64,000 bases of DNA from a virus, in the IMG/VR virus record IMGVR_UViG_3300021469_000002, positions 1-64,000 of that record; one strand, written 5' to 3'. Positions 13,768 to 22,520 of this stretch are shown piece by piece (the stretch's first letter is position 1; each line of letters opens with the position of its first letter). The notes under the pieces were generated by a model. That model saw only the letters and a program-made list of their open reading frames with translations, had not been told where the DNA came from and did not search any database. The translations under genes were made by a program, and so were the position numbers.

Positions 13768-15806
13768 TTTTTATAACTGGTGCTCATGGAAAATTGGGTT
13801 CTGAATTAAGTAAATTATATCCTAACGCTTTAAAACCTACACATAAAGAATTAGATATTACAAATAGAAAACAAGTTTTTGAATATATTAAAAAACACAT
13901 GCCAAACACTATTATTCATTTAGCAGCATTAACAGGAATAAGACAATGCGAAGAAAATAAAAAATTAGCTTGGGAAACTAATGTTCTGGGAACAAAAAAT
14001 CTTATAGATGCTTGTCTAGAACATAATCCAAGTGTTTATTTCATATATATGTCAACTCCGTGTTTTACAAAAAACACATTAATCTTAACTAATTTCTCAA
14101 TAAAACCGATTTCTTTGATTAGAAAAGGTGAAAAAGTAATTACTCATAAAGGAAATTTGAAAAAAGTTGTAAAAACATTTAAGCGAAAATATAAAGGAAA
14201 GATATTAAAAATCAAACCATTAGGAAATTTAGAGATTGAATGTACTCCTAATCATCCGTTTTTGGCTATTAAAAGAAAATATAAAAAAAATTATAAGGAA
14301 GACAAATTTAAAAATATAATAAAAAGAAAACCAAAATGGATTCTGGCGGGAGATTTAAACATTGGAGATATGTTGGTTGTTCCAAAAATAAAAATAACTG
14401 GATATGCTCCACGTTTTGTAAAAATATCAAATAAAAGACTCGAAAAATATTATGAAATAATGAAGCTTGAAATACCTAGATATGAATCTGGAAAAATTAA
14501 GCGTGGGATTTTATCAGAATTATCCAAAAAATATAAAATCAATAAGTTGGTTTTAAGTGGATGGATAAACAAAAAACATAAACCAAAACATCTTATTAAT
14601 TTAAAAATTAAAATTGATAAAAATTTGTCTTATTTATTTGGAATATTTGTTGCAGAAGGGTGGATACAATACAATAAAAGATTTTATAAAAAAAGAAAAA
14701 AATACTATAGTAGCAAAGAATTAGTTTTCGCTTTTGGTGAAGAACCAAATCTTATTGAAAAAACAAAAAAAATATTAAGGCAAAAATTTAATATTGATGC
14801 CAAAATTGAAAAAATGAAAAATCAAAAAGGCTATAAATTACATATTGTTGATAAAAATATAGCTAATTTATTTGAAAAATTATTTTATAATAAAAATGGT
14901 CATAGAGCATGGAATAAAAAATTACCAAATTGGTTTCTCTTTTTGAATAAAAATCTCATCTCCGCTTTTTTAAAAGGATATTGGGATGGTGATGGCTCAA
15001 TTTGGCAAGGACAGCATCCATTTGCTTCCTGTTCGACGGTTTCTTTTAAGTTGATAAATCAAATTAAACTATTATTGTTAAAACTAGGAATATATCCATG
15101 TTTAATTAAAAGAAAGCCAAGTAGTCAAATTTTAGGAAGAAAAGTAAAAGATAAAGAAAGTTTTCAATTAATTATTTCTGGCAAACAAATCAAAAAATTT
15201 GCTAAATTACTTGGTTTTTCTTTCAAATATGAGCCAAAATATCAAAAATTTATAGAAACTAAAGATTATTTTTTAGTTCCAATAACAAAAATAGAAATTG
15301 AAGATTTCAATGGTGATGTTTTTAATTTAGAAGTTTTAGATGATAATTCCTATTTATCTTCATACATATCTGTACATAATTGTGTTTTTTCAGGAAACCC
15401 AAAAGAAGCCCCATTCACTGAAAATTCTTTTCCCTATCCGAAAAATTTTTATTCTTTAACAAAATTATTGGGTGAAATGGCTGTAAGATTTACTGATTTA
15501 AGATGGCTTGTTATTAGAGGAAATTTTGTTCCTAGAGCGAAATGGCTCTATCCTAAAGCCTTTACTGATAGATGGGGAACATACTTGTTTGCAGATCAAT
15601 TAGCTATGGCAATAAAAGAGGTTGTTGAGAAAGGTTTATGTGGTATAGTTCATTTAGTTGGAGATAAAAAATTAAGTATGTATGAATTAGCCAAAATGAC
15701 AACACCAGATATAGAACCCATGACGCTTAAAGAATATTCTGGTCCACCTTTAACTCAAGATATGAGTTTAGATACTATTATTTGGCATAAATATAAAATT
15801 GATTGA
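13764..15806 (+). CDS. RmlD-like sugar reductase interrupted by an intein
   Basis: A 680-residue precursor. Extein residues 1-99 give ITGAHGKLGSEL, LDITNR and HLAALT. Residues 540-680 give CVFSGNPKEAPFTE and catalytic FYSLTKLLGE. Together they make a 240-residue dTDP-4-dehydrorhamnose reductase-like protein. The intein (100-539) sits in the conserved ST-x-x-VF site just before the active-site Tyr-Lys. Correct splicing would be needed for function. Follows the epimerase with a 4-nt overlap. Confidence 0.8.
   Translation: MIFITGAHGKLGSELSKLYPNALKPTHKELDITNRKQVFEYIKKHMPNTIIHLAALTGIRQCEENKKLAWETNVLGTKNLIDACLEHNPSVYFIYMSTPCFTKNTLILTNFSIKPISLIRKGEKVITHKGNLKKVVKTFKRKYKGKILKIKPLGNLEIECTPNHPFLAIKRKYKKNYKEDKFKNIIKRKPKWILAGDLNIGDMLVVPKIKITGYAPRFVKISNKRLEKYYEIMKLEIPRYESGKIKRGILSELSKKYKINKLVLSGWINKKHKPKHLINLKIKIDKNLSYLFGIFVAEGWIQYNKRFYKKRKKYYSSKELVFAFGEEPNLIEKTKKILRQKFNIDAKIEKMKNQKGYKLHIVDKNIANLFEKLFYNKNGHRAWNKKLPNWFLFLNKNLISAFLKGYWDGDGSIWQGQHPFASCSTVSFKLINQIKLLLLKLGIYPCLIKRKPSSQILGRKVKDKESFQLIISGKQIKKFAKLLGFSFKYEPKYQKFIETKDYFLVPITKIEIEDFNGDVFNLEVLDDNSYLSSYISVHNCVFSGNPKEAPFTENSFPYPKNFYSLTKLLGEMAVRFTDLRWLVIRGNFVPRAKWLYPKAFTDRWGTYLFADQLAMAIKEVVEKGLCGIVHLVGDKKLSMYELAKMTTPDIEPMTLKEYSGPPLTQDMSLDTIIWHKYKID
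14061..15380 (+). mobile_element. Intein with LAGLIDADG endonuclease (RmlD-like host)
   Basis: 440 residues. Starts with Cys (CFTKNTLIL) after extein STP and ends VHN before extein Cys (CVFSG), the canonical splice ends. Block-B-like CTPNHPFL and a closing FNLEVLDDNSYLS are visible. Two LAGLIDADG-type motifs, LFGIFVAEGW and LKGYWDGDGS, indicate an active-type homing endonuclease domain. Confidence 0.9.
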
Positions 15807-15807
15807 T

Positions 15808-16893
15808 ATGTTAAATAAAATTCAAAAAAAAATAAATGCAGACTATCCACCAACACACACTTTTTTAGCCAAAACTTTAGAACCTACAAATATTTTGAAA
15901 CAAAGAATAGAAATAATAAATAAACATTTTCCTGATTTTTTTAAAGGAGAAAGATTACTTGATATAGGTTGTAGTAAAGGTTATTTTTCTTTAAGTTATG
16001 CGAAGAATTTTAAAGAAATTATTGGAATAGATAATAATAAAGAATTTATTAAAATTTGCCAAGAATTAAAACAATATCATAAAATTAATAATGTTGAATT
16101 TATACATGCTTCTTTTAGAAATTTTGCTACTGATAAACAATTTGATAAAATTTTTTTAGGTAATACGCATCATCATTTATTTAAAGAAATAAATGGGCAT
16201 GAATGGATAGATAAATTGGCAGCTATAAGCAATGGTTATGTTTTAATAGAAGGTCCCTATAATACAGCATGCCCAGATACAAGAAATTTTCCAAAAAAAT
16301 TTAATGATTTTATGGGAAAAATGTCGGATCATTTTATACTTTTGGATATGATTCCTACAGTTTCATATACACCTGATAGACATTTCATATTATGGAAAAG
16401 AAGAGAATTAAAAATGGAAGAAGGAAAAAGATATATCAAGAAATATTTTAAATATGATAAATATACGGATAATAATAAAATTGATATATTTATTGCTTCT
16501 ACTTCTCCTATAAGTAATGGTTTAGTTACTTTTACTGAAGATGGTTGGATAGAAGAATTTGTTGATTCTCCAATTTATCATTATTTTGAAAACGAAAAAG
16601 AATTATTTAAATTACATTGCATACATCAAATTTATTTGTCTAAATTGGGTTATTGGGATATGGACTCTGCTACAATAAATTTTTTCAAAATAAACAACAA
16701 ATTATTTGATAAATCTGCTGTAATGCCAATAAGAAAAATTAAAAAAATACACATCGATGGATATTTTAAATTATTAAATCAAAGTTATAAAACTATAAGC
16801 AAAGAAATACAAGAAAAGATAAAAGAAGCAATAAAAACTAAAAATCCAAAAGAATTTGAAAAGGTGTATGAATGGGTGAAATCAAAATTATAA
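15808..16893 (+). CDS. SAM-dependent methyltransferase
   Basis: A 361-residue protein from ATG 15808 (TTG 15799 is an alternative). Motif I LLDIGCSKGYFSL, then IIGIDNNKEF, and DKIFLGNTHHHLF, a Rossmann methyltransferase with a His-rich motif IV. The C-terminal 150 residues form an added domain with no recognised family. In the glycan operon it probably methylates a sugar or lipid-linked precursor. Overlaps the next gene by 22 nt. Confidence 0.7.
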   Translation: MLNKIQKKINADYPPTHTFLAKTLEPTNILKQRIEIINKHFPDFFKGERLLDIGCSKGYFSLSYAKNFKEIIGIDNNKEFIKICQELKQYHKINNVEFIHASFRNFATDKQFDKIFLGNTHHHLFKEINGHEWIDKLAAISNGYVLIEGPYNTACPDTRNFPKKFNDFMGKMSDHFILLDMIPTVSYTPDRHFILWKRRELKMEEGKRYIKKYFKYDKYTDNNKIDIFIASTSPISNGLVTFTEDGWIEEFVDSPIYHYFENEKELFKLHCIHQIYLSKLGYWDMDSATINFFKINNKLFDKSAVMPIRKIKKIHIDGYFKLLNQSYKTISKEIQEKIKEAIKTKNPKEFEKVYEWVKSKL

Positions 16894-17894
16894 AAGATAA
16901 ATGGTCGCCGTGGAATGAAACAGGCGGAGATCCAACACTTATAGATGTGTGGGATAATCCAAACAGACCATGGCCAAGTATAGTATATGTTGAAACCACT
17001 AATTATTGTAATGCAATGTGTGCTCCTTGCTTAAATCACAGATGTAAAAGAATAAGAGGAATAATGAGTTTGGAAACTTTTAAAGAAATAGCTCATAAAA
17101 TAAAGAAGAGAGGAGTAAAAATTGGAGCAATGTTTTGTTTTGGTGAACCTCTTATAGATCCTACTCTTTTTCAAAAATATGCTTATGCAAAAAAATTGGG
17201 CATTTTAACTCCTGGTCATGTTGGTTTAAATACTAATGTTTCTCTTTTAACTCCTGAAAAATATGATGAAATTTTGGAATATACTCCTAATATAATTCTC
17301 TCTTTTTTTAATGTTGGAAAAAAATACGAAGCATTAACCGGAGGATTAAGTTGGGAAAGGAGTTATAAAAGAGCTATAGATTTTATAAAATATAGAGATA
17401 AACATAAACCAGAGTATCCTATATTTATTAGCGTAAATACTGTTAGAGGACATGATTTAGCAGCAGTTAAAAAGGCATTTGAAGGTTATAGAGTACTTTA
17501 TGTCCAAGATGCAGAATTGCGTTGGGCAGGAAGTGTTATGATTATTTCTGATAGATTAAAAATGTATCATCATTGGCGTTGTGATGGTTATAAAGGAGCA
17601 TTACAAATTAAATTTAACGGTAATTGCGAATTTTGTGCATATGATATTGTTGGAACAGATGAGGGAGTCGGAGAAACTTTATTTGGAAATATTTTAGAAG
17701 ATTCTTGGGATGAATTAGATAGAAAATTTAGAGAGCTTTGGCGTAAACCTTGTTCCTTATGTTTAAGATGTGATATGTGGTATCATTGTAAAACTATAAT
17801 GGCTAATGGATTTAAAGATCCTGATCCATTACCTGAAGATTGGTTTGATTGGCAAAAACCATTCTTAAAACCAGGAGAATCGTTTTACAAGTGA
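16872..17894 (+). CDS. Radical SAM/SPASM protein
   Basis: A 340-residue protein with TNYCNAMCAPC (the CxxxCxxC iron-sulfur motif), FCFGEPLIDP, and a Cys-rich C-terminal SPASM-like part (CEFCAYDIVG, CSLCLRCDMWYHC). Radical SAM enzymes of this type modify sugars, peptides or cofactors. The place in the operon suggests a sugar or glycopeptide substrate. It begins inside the methyltransferase gene. Confidence 0.75.
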   Translation: MGEIKIIKDKWSPWNETGGDPTLIDVWDNPNRPWPSIVYVETTNYCNAMCAPCLNHRCKRIRGIMSLETFKEIAHKIKKRGVKIGAMFCFGEPLIDPTLFQKYAYAKKLGILTPGHVGLNTNVSLLTPEKYDEILEYTPNIILSFFNVGKKYEALTGGLSWERSYKRAIDFIKYRDKHKPEYPIFISVNTVRGHDLAAVKKAFEGYRVLYVQDAELRWAGSVMIISDRLKMYHHWRCDGYKGALQIKFNGNCEFCAYDIVGTDEGVGETLFGNILEDSWDELDRKFRELWRKPCSLCLRCDMWYHCKTIMANGFKDPDPLPEDWFDWQKPFLKPGESFYK

Positions 17895-17899
17895 GAAAA

Positions 17900-18655
17900 A
17901 TGAAATATAATATTTCGGTTGTAGTGCCGGTTTATAATACTAAAGCAAAATATTTAGAGCAGTGTCTATTTAGTATTTTCGGTCAAACATATCAACCCTA
18001 TGAAGTAATTATAGTAAATGATGGTTCTACTAGAAAAGAAACATTAAATGTTCTTAAGATGATAGAAGAACAAAATCTTAAGAATGTAAAAATAATTCAT
18101 CAAGAAAATAAAAAAATTAGTGGTGCATTAAATACTGGTATAAGAAATATGAAAGGTAATTGGTGGGCTGGTTGTGCATCTGATGATTTATGGTTTCCTA
18201 ATAAATTAGAAGAGCAAGTAAAATTCGCAAAAAAACATCCTGAGGCAAGAGTAATATATGCTAATTGGGTTATGATCGATGAAAATGGTTTTTTTATAAG
18301 ACAAGTTAATGAAGTTGAATTTTTTAGTCTAAGAGATCAACAACTTTATTTATGCCAAGCTTATTTTGCTACTTGGAGTAATATGCTAGTTCATAAAGAA
18401 GTATTTAAAAAAATTGGTTTATTTAATGAAGCTTTTCCAACATCTGAAGATTATGAAATGAATATTAGAATAGCTCAGTATTACTTATTTTACAAAGTTC
18501 CAAAAAATTTAATGATGTATAGAGTTCATCCTGAGCAATTATCAGAAAGTGAATGGGGATGGAAAGGCGAGAAAGGAAAAGAATATACAATTAGAGCTCA
18601 AAAGCTTGCCAAACAGCTTTTTTGGAAAAGTAAACATGGTGATGGTAATGAATGA
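17900..18655 (+). CDS. Family 2 glycosyltransferase
   Basis: A 251-residue GT2: ISVVVPVYNTKAKYLEQCL, VIIVNDGST, GALNTGIRNMKG, and DDLWFPNKLEEQV, then the acceptor-side SEDYEMNIRIA. Classical GT-A fold with the metal motif as S-D-D. The ATG at 17900 is chosen since the preceding in-frame codons lie in the radical SAM gene. Overlaps the next gene by 8 nt. Confidence 0.8.
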   Translation: MKYNISVVVPVYNTKAKYLEQCLFSIFGQTYQPYEVIIVNDGSTRKETLNVLKMIEEQNLKNVKIIHQENKKISGALNTGIRNMKGNWWAGCASDDLWFPNKLEEQVKFAKKHPEARVIYANWVMIDENGFFIRQVNEVEFFSLRDQQLYLCQAYFATWSNMLVHKEVFKKIGLFNEAFPTSEDYEMNIRIAQYYLFYKVPKNLMMYRVHPEQLSESEWGWKGEKGKEYTIRAQKLAKQLFWKSKHGDGNE

Positions 18656-19364
18656 GTTAACAATTGGATTACCTTTGTATAATAATATGCCTACTCAAAG
18701 TTTTCTTTCTATTTTAAAAATGCTTCATCATTTTGACTTTAAATATAACATAATATACACATCAAATTATCCTATGGGAACTGCAAGGAACACAATAGTA
18801 GAAAGGTTTTTAAAGAGAGATAGTAATTATTTACTTTTTCTGGATTCTGATCAAATATTTAAACCTGAAAATCTTTTTCAAAGATTAAAAAATTTAAATG
18901 CTGATATAGCTGCTGGTATCTCATTTAAAAAAGCCTATCCATATTATCCGACTATTTATAAAGATTATGATGGAGAACGTTTTCAGCCCATAACTAATTA
19001 TCCCAGAAACAAAATTATAGAAGTTGATGCTGTTGGAATGTTCTGCACTTTAATTAAAAGAAAAGTATTTGAAGTTATGAAGTCGCCATGGTTTGAATTT
19101 AAAAGAACTAAAGACAAAGGAGAATTAATAGGAGAAGATTTAGTGTTCTGCAGAAAGGCGAAACAACTTGGATTTGTGATAAAAGTCGATACCAGTTTGA
19201 TAATTCCTCATGTTGGAGGAATTATTGATGATAGAGCTTTTCAACATACTAGATTGACTCTAAATATACTTCATAATAAAAAAAACGAGGTTATAGAAAA
19301 ATTTGTAGCTGAATTAACTAAAAAAGATATAGAAAGGATGGTTGATATAAGTGAAGAATTTTGA
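18648..19364 (+). CDS. GT-A glycosyltransferase, paralogue of the 10048 gene
   Basis: A 238-residue protein from ATG 18648 (18642 possible). TIGLPLYNNMPTQSF, GTARNTIVERFL, LLFLDSDQIFKP, SPWFEFKRTK, and GEDLVFCRKAKQLGF with HVGGIIDDRAFQ match the 10048 gene throughout. The two copies flank the glycan island, so the island may have grown by insertion between duplicates or gained a copy at its far end. Confidence 0.7.
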   Translation: MNELTIGLPLYNNMPTQSFLSILKMLHHFDFKYNIIYTSNYPMGTARNTIVERFLKRDSNYLLFLDSDQIFKPENLFQRLKNLNADIAAGISFKKAYPYYPTIYKDYDGERFQPITNYPRNKIIEVDAVGMFCTLIKRKVFEVMKSPWFEFKRTKDKGELIGEDLVFCRKAKQLGFVIKVDTSLIIPHVGGIIDDRAFQHTRLTLNILHNKKNEVIEKFVAELTKKDIERMVDISEEF

Positions 19365-19373
19365 GGTGGTATT

Positions 19374-19631
19374 ATGGATTTATTAAAAAGAATCATGAAT
19401 GCAACAAATAAAATAAAAGAAGATCCATATGCAAAAATAACAGGAATAGTATTAAACCATAAAGATTTACGAGAAGCAAAAAATATACCACATATAACTA
19501 CAACAATAGGATATCCTATAGCTATATTTGGCATAGATTTATATTTATGTCCTAAAGTTACAAAATCTATTATATTATACAAACTCATAGATCAAAATAA
19601 AGTTTTGGCTTGTGTTTGTAAAGAATTATAA
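19374..19631 (+). CDS. Hypothetical small protein
   Basis: An 85-residue ORF preceded by GAGGTGGTATT. Helix then strands: AKITGIVLNHKDLREAKN, ITTTIGYPIAIFGIDLYL. No family recognised. Placed between two glycosyltransferases in the same transcript direction. Confidence 0.5.
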   Translation: MDLLKRIMNATNKIKEDPYAKITGIVLNHKDLREAKNIPHITTTIGYPIAIFGIDLYLCPKVTKSIILYKLIDQNKVLACVCKEL

Positions 19632-19642
19632 GGAAGGATTTT

Positions 19643-20674
19643 ATGACATTGTTTGTTACTTGGGCAAAACAACCAGAAGTAGTAGGTGGTTGTGAATCAA
19701 TCTTTCAAGATTTAGCTCAAAATTTAAAAGGAAAATTGGTTACTTATCCTTACGGAGATATGTTAATAAGTTTTCCTGATATGCCCACTAATTTAGAATT
19801 TATGGAAGAATATAAATCTTGGGCGTTTGATGAATATATTGAAAGATATCTCATAGACTATCCTAATACAACAATAGTTGCTAATTGCGGTTCAATTAAT
19901 ATATGGAGAAAACATAAAACAAAAATAATCAATATTTTTAACGATCCTTATAAAAAAGCACAAGAAGTAATGTTAAAAGAAGGAAGTATATCTCTTTATG
20001 TTCCCAAACTTGTTAATAAACTAACTGAATTACAAAAGAAAGCAGCAAAAAATGCAATTAATATTGCCGTGAGCAAGATAGCAAAAGAAGGTATGGAGGA
20101 TATAGGAATTAAATGTGATGGCATAATAGAGCATGGTGTTAATAGTAATTTCTTTAAACCTTTAAATAAAGATGATTTAAGAGAAAAATATAATGTCAAT
20201 TCAAAAAAAATTGGAGTATTTGTTGGTTTGGTTCATCCAATTAAAAATTGGCAATGTATGGAATATTTAATGAGTACAAGAAAAGATATTACTTGGATCC
20301 TTGTATTAAAAGAATTATACAGAGGAATAAACATTTATTTTAATAATGCTCATATATTTGTTAGAATACCAAGAGATATGATGATTGAAATATATAATAT
20401 GGCCGATTTTATTTTTGTTCCTTCGTTTTTTGAATCTTTTGGTTTAGTATCAATAGAGGGTGGGTTGTGTAATATTCCTATTGTAACTTCTAAAACAGGG
20501 TGGGTAGATGATGAAGGAATAACCGATTATGGTATTGTTGTAAAAGGATTCAAAGCAAAAGATTTTTCAAGAGCAATTGATGATGTTTTTGAATATGATT
20601 TTTCCCCAAGAAAATATATGAAAAAAAGATTTAATTTTAAAAATTGGATACAAAAATGGAAAAAACTTATTTAA
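19643..20674 (+). CDS. GT4-type glycosyltransferase (GT-B fold)
   Basis: A 343-residue protein with a VVGGCESIFQDLA N-terminal motif (the acceptor-binding GG loop), a middle IGVFVGLVHPIKNWQ, and the donor-site FVPSFFESFGLVSIEGG (E-x7-E) with a following PIVTSKTGW. This is the usual GT4 pattern. It ends the plus-strand glycan island and meets the leftward operon tail to tail with an 8-nt overlap. Confidence 0.8.
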   Translation: MTLFVTWAKQPEVVGGCESIFQDLAQNLKGKLVTYPYGDMLISFPDMPTNLEFMEEYKSWAFDEYIERYLIDYPNTTIVANCGSINIWRKHKTKIINIFNDPYKKAQEVMLKEGSISLYVPKLVNKLTELQKKAAKNAINIAVSKIAKEGMEDIGIKCDGIIEHGVNSNFFKPLNKDDLREKYNVNSKKIGVFVGLVHPIKNWQCMEYLMSTRKDITWILVLKELYRGINIYFNNAHIFVRIPRDMMIEIYNMADFIFVPSFFESFGLVSIEGGLCNIPIVTSKTGWVDDEGITDYGIVVKGFKAKDFSRAIDDVFEYDFSPRKYMKKRFNFKNWIQKWKKLI

Positions 20675-21308
20675 TTAATTTTTTTACTGTGTTCCAATTG
20701 TATCTAATAATTTTGCATTTTCTTTTTTCTTTAAGTTTTGCTTTAATAAATTCAATAGTTTTTTTATCTCCTGGGCTTCCTGATCCAAAATCTCCATACT
20801 GTTTTTTTAATTTTTCATATTCAAGAATTGATAAATGTTTTGCTAATATGCTTGCACAGCCTACAGCTATGTCCCTACTTTCATTATTATGATCAATAAT
20901 CCATTTATTCCAATCAAATTTAAAGCCAAGTTTTTCTGCTCTCCAAATAAATTTTTCTCTATTTCTATCAAAATTGTTTATTTGAATTTCTTGAACATCC
21001 CATTTTTTAATAAAATTCTTTGCAAGAGTACAATAAGCATTGCATTCCATATCGTTTAAATTATATTCGTTTGTTGATTTGCTAATTTCTTCTGCTGTAA
21101 TATATATACTATTCCATTCAACAAATTTTGGAATTAATTTAGCGAGTTCGTGTATCTGTTTATAAGTAAGAAGTTTACTATCCTTAACACCTAATCTTTT
21201 TAAACATTCAAGAAATCTTTTTTCTACTAATACTCCTACACAAACTAAACTTCCGATTACTGGGCAACGTGTAACATCATCTATTCCAACTATTAAATAC
21301 TTCACCAC
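20667..21308 (-). CDS. rnhB: RNase HII-like protein with altered catalytic residues
   Basis: A 213-residue protein (GTG at 21308 or 21305) that aligns with archaeal RNase HII throughout: GIDDVTRCPVIGSLV, GVKDSKLLT, NDMECNAY, AVGCASILAKH, and FGSGSPGDKKT. The usual tetrad D-E-D-D reads D-D-N-E: the second acid is Asp, the third is Asn (in QINNFDRNREKF), the fourth is Glu (HNNESRD). Activity may be weakened or lost. It normally removes ribonucleotides and RNA primers from DNA. Last gene of the leftward replication/repair operon. Confidence 0.75.
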   Translation of the reverse strand: MVKYLIVGIDDVTRCPVIGSLVCVGVLVEKRFLECLKRLGVKDSKLLTYKQIHELAKLIPKFVEWNSIYITAEEISKSTNEYNLNDMECNAYCTLAKNFIKKWDVQEIQINNFDRNREKFIWRAEKLGFKFDWNKWIIDHNNESRDIAVGCASILAKHLSILEYEKLKKQYGDFGSGSPGDKKTIEFIKAKLKEKRKCKIIRYNWNTVKKLIK

Positions 21309-21424
21309 ATACCACCAAATAATTCAATTCCTAAACAATCCCAAAAAAAGCCAATATATGCTTGGCAATTGGGACAATACTCTTCCCCTATTTCAATTTC
21401 TGCACCACATTCTGGACATCTCAT
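21302..21424 (-). CDS. Mini zinc ribbon
   Basis: A 40-residue ORF with MRCPECGAEIEIGEEYCPNC, a complete double-CxxC zinc ribbon, then an aromatic tail. GGAGATG lies upstream and the stop overlaps the RNase HII-like start. Short, but the motif is unmistakable. Confidence 0.6.
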   Translation of the reverse strand: MRCPECGAEIEIGEEYCPNCQAYIGFFWDCLGIELFGGMW

Positions 21425-21427
21425 AAA

Positions 21428-21724
21428 TCATCTCCTATTAAATATTAAAGTTTTTATTAAAAAAATTAACATTAATATAAAATAAATAACTTCAATTAAT
21501 GTTACTATGGTTTCTTCCATAAAATAATTCCATTCTAAAGGTCTATAAGTTAATACCCAACCGAGTTTTTCATTTTTAAAACCAAAAAAACATATATCAT
21601 AAATTGGTACTTTAAGATATAAACTAACCATTATATGCATAAGTTCGTGTAGAATAGAAGTTGATATAAAAAGATAAAAAAATATTAAAAATATTAAAAT
21701 TTTGATATTTTTCTTTTCATTCAT
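21428..21724 (-). CDS. Small membrane protein with HExxH motif
   Basis: A 98-residue protein with two hydrophobic spans (about 8-36 and 70-93). The first carries SILHELMHIMVSLYL, the zinc-metalloprotease HExxH signature inside a membrane helix, as in site-2-type and related intramembrane proteases. It is much shorter than known proteases and no third zinc ligand is obvious, so it could be a minimal protease, a fragment or a chance motif. Confidence 0.45.
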   Translation of the reverse strand: MNEKKNIKILIFLIFFYLFISTSILHELMHIMVSLYLKVPIYDICFFGFKNEKLGWVLTYRPLEWNYFMEETIVTLIEVIYFILMLIFLIKTLIFNRR

Positions 21725-21757
21725 CTAATTACCTCATTATCAATTCTTTTGTTTAAG

Positions 21758-22123
21758 TTATCCTAAGTTCTCCAAATTTAAATCTTTGATAACAGATTTA
21801 ATTAAAAATTCTAGATTTTTACAATTATGATTTTTCAGTGCTTCTTTTAATTGAAGCATCTTCGCATAAACTTCTCTTTTATAATCAAAAAAGGCATCTA
21901 GCATTAAATGGATAATTCTTGCTGTATTATAATTACATTCACCAGCTATATTTAAATTATTGGCTTGTAATTCAATTATCCATTTATCTCTTTTTGTTGG
22001 TTTTTTTTGTCCTATTGTGTATATAGTTCCAAAATCTTTCAAATCAGGATGCCATATAAAAGTGCCTTTTTTGAAGTCTTTTTCCTTTAATCCTATCGTC
22101 AAAGTAAAATCTTTATATTTCAT
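21758..22123 (-). CDS. Hypothetical protein
   Basis: A 121-residue ORF with GGAGGTTAAAAA upstream. N-terminal strands (FTLTIGLKEKDFKKGTFIW), a central DKWIIELQANNLNIAGECN, and a helical C-terminus. No family recognised. Confidence 0.55.
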   Translation of the reverse strand: MKYKDFTLTIGLKEKDFKKGTFIWHPDLKDFGTIYTIGQKKPTKRDKWIIELQANNLNIAGECNYNTARIIHLMLDAFFDYKREVYAKMLQLKEALKNHNCKNLEFLIKSVIKDLNLENLG

Positions 22124-22142
22124 TTTTTAACCTCCTATAAAT

Positions 22143-22520
22143 TTATTTTATTTCCTTATTTTCCTTAAAATATATATCATAACCTTCTGGTTCAAAACAA
22201 GGTGCTAATGCAAAATAAATTTTATCATCATTTCCTTCACATTCTATGATAAGTGGCGCTTCTTTACTTGGTAAATAAATTTTAAAATTTTTATCTAAAA
22301 AATTAGCAACCTTTAATAATTTATTAAATATTTTTAGATCATAACCCCAAGTTTTTGCACATATTATCCTGTTTTTTGTTTTTAATAATTGATATTCTTT
22401 AATTTTAGTATATTCAATATTATTTTTTTTCAGAAGTTTAATATATTTTTTAAATCTTTTTTCCTTTAAAAAAATTCCCAAAATTGCATTTTTATTAGTC
22501 CAAAATTCTAATTTTAACAT
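22143..22520 (-). CDS. Possible PCNA-like single-domain protein
   Basis: A 125-residue protein whose C-terminal half (NFKIYLPSKEAPLIIECE then DKIYFALAPCFE) resembles the last strands of PCNA (aPLkiefe...vtfylAPrie). Full PCNA is about 245 residues, so this would be one half-clamp domain. Neighbours include RNase HII-like and ligase genes, both PCNA clients, which gives the idea some support. The match is weak. Confidence 0.3.
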   Translation of the reverse strand: MLKLEFWTNKNAILGIFLKEKRFKKYIKLLKKNNIEYTKIKEYQLLKTKNRIICAKTWGYDLKIFNKLLKVANFLDKNFKIYLPSKEAPLIIECEGNDDKIYFALAPCFEPEGYDIYFKENKEIK

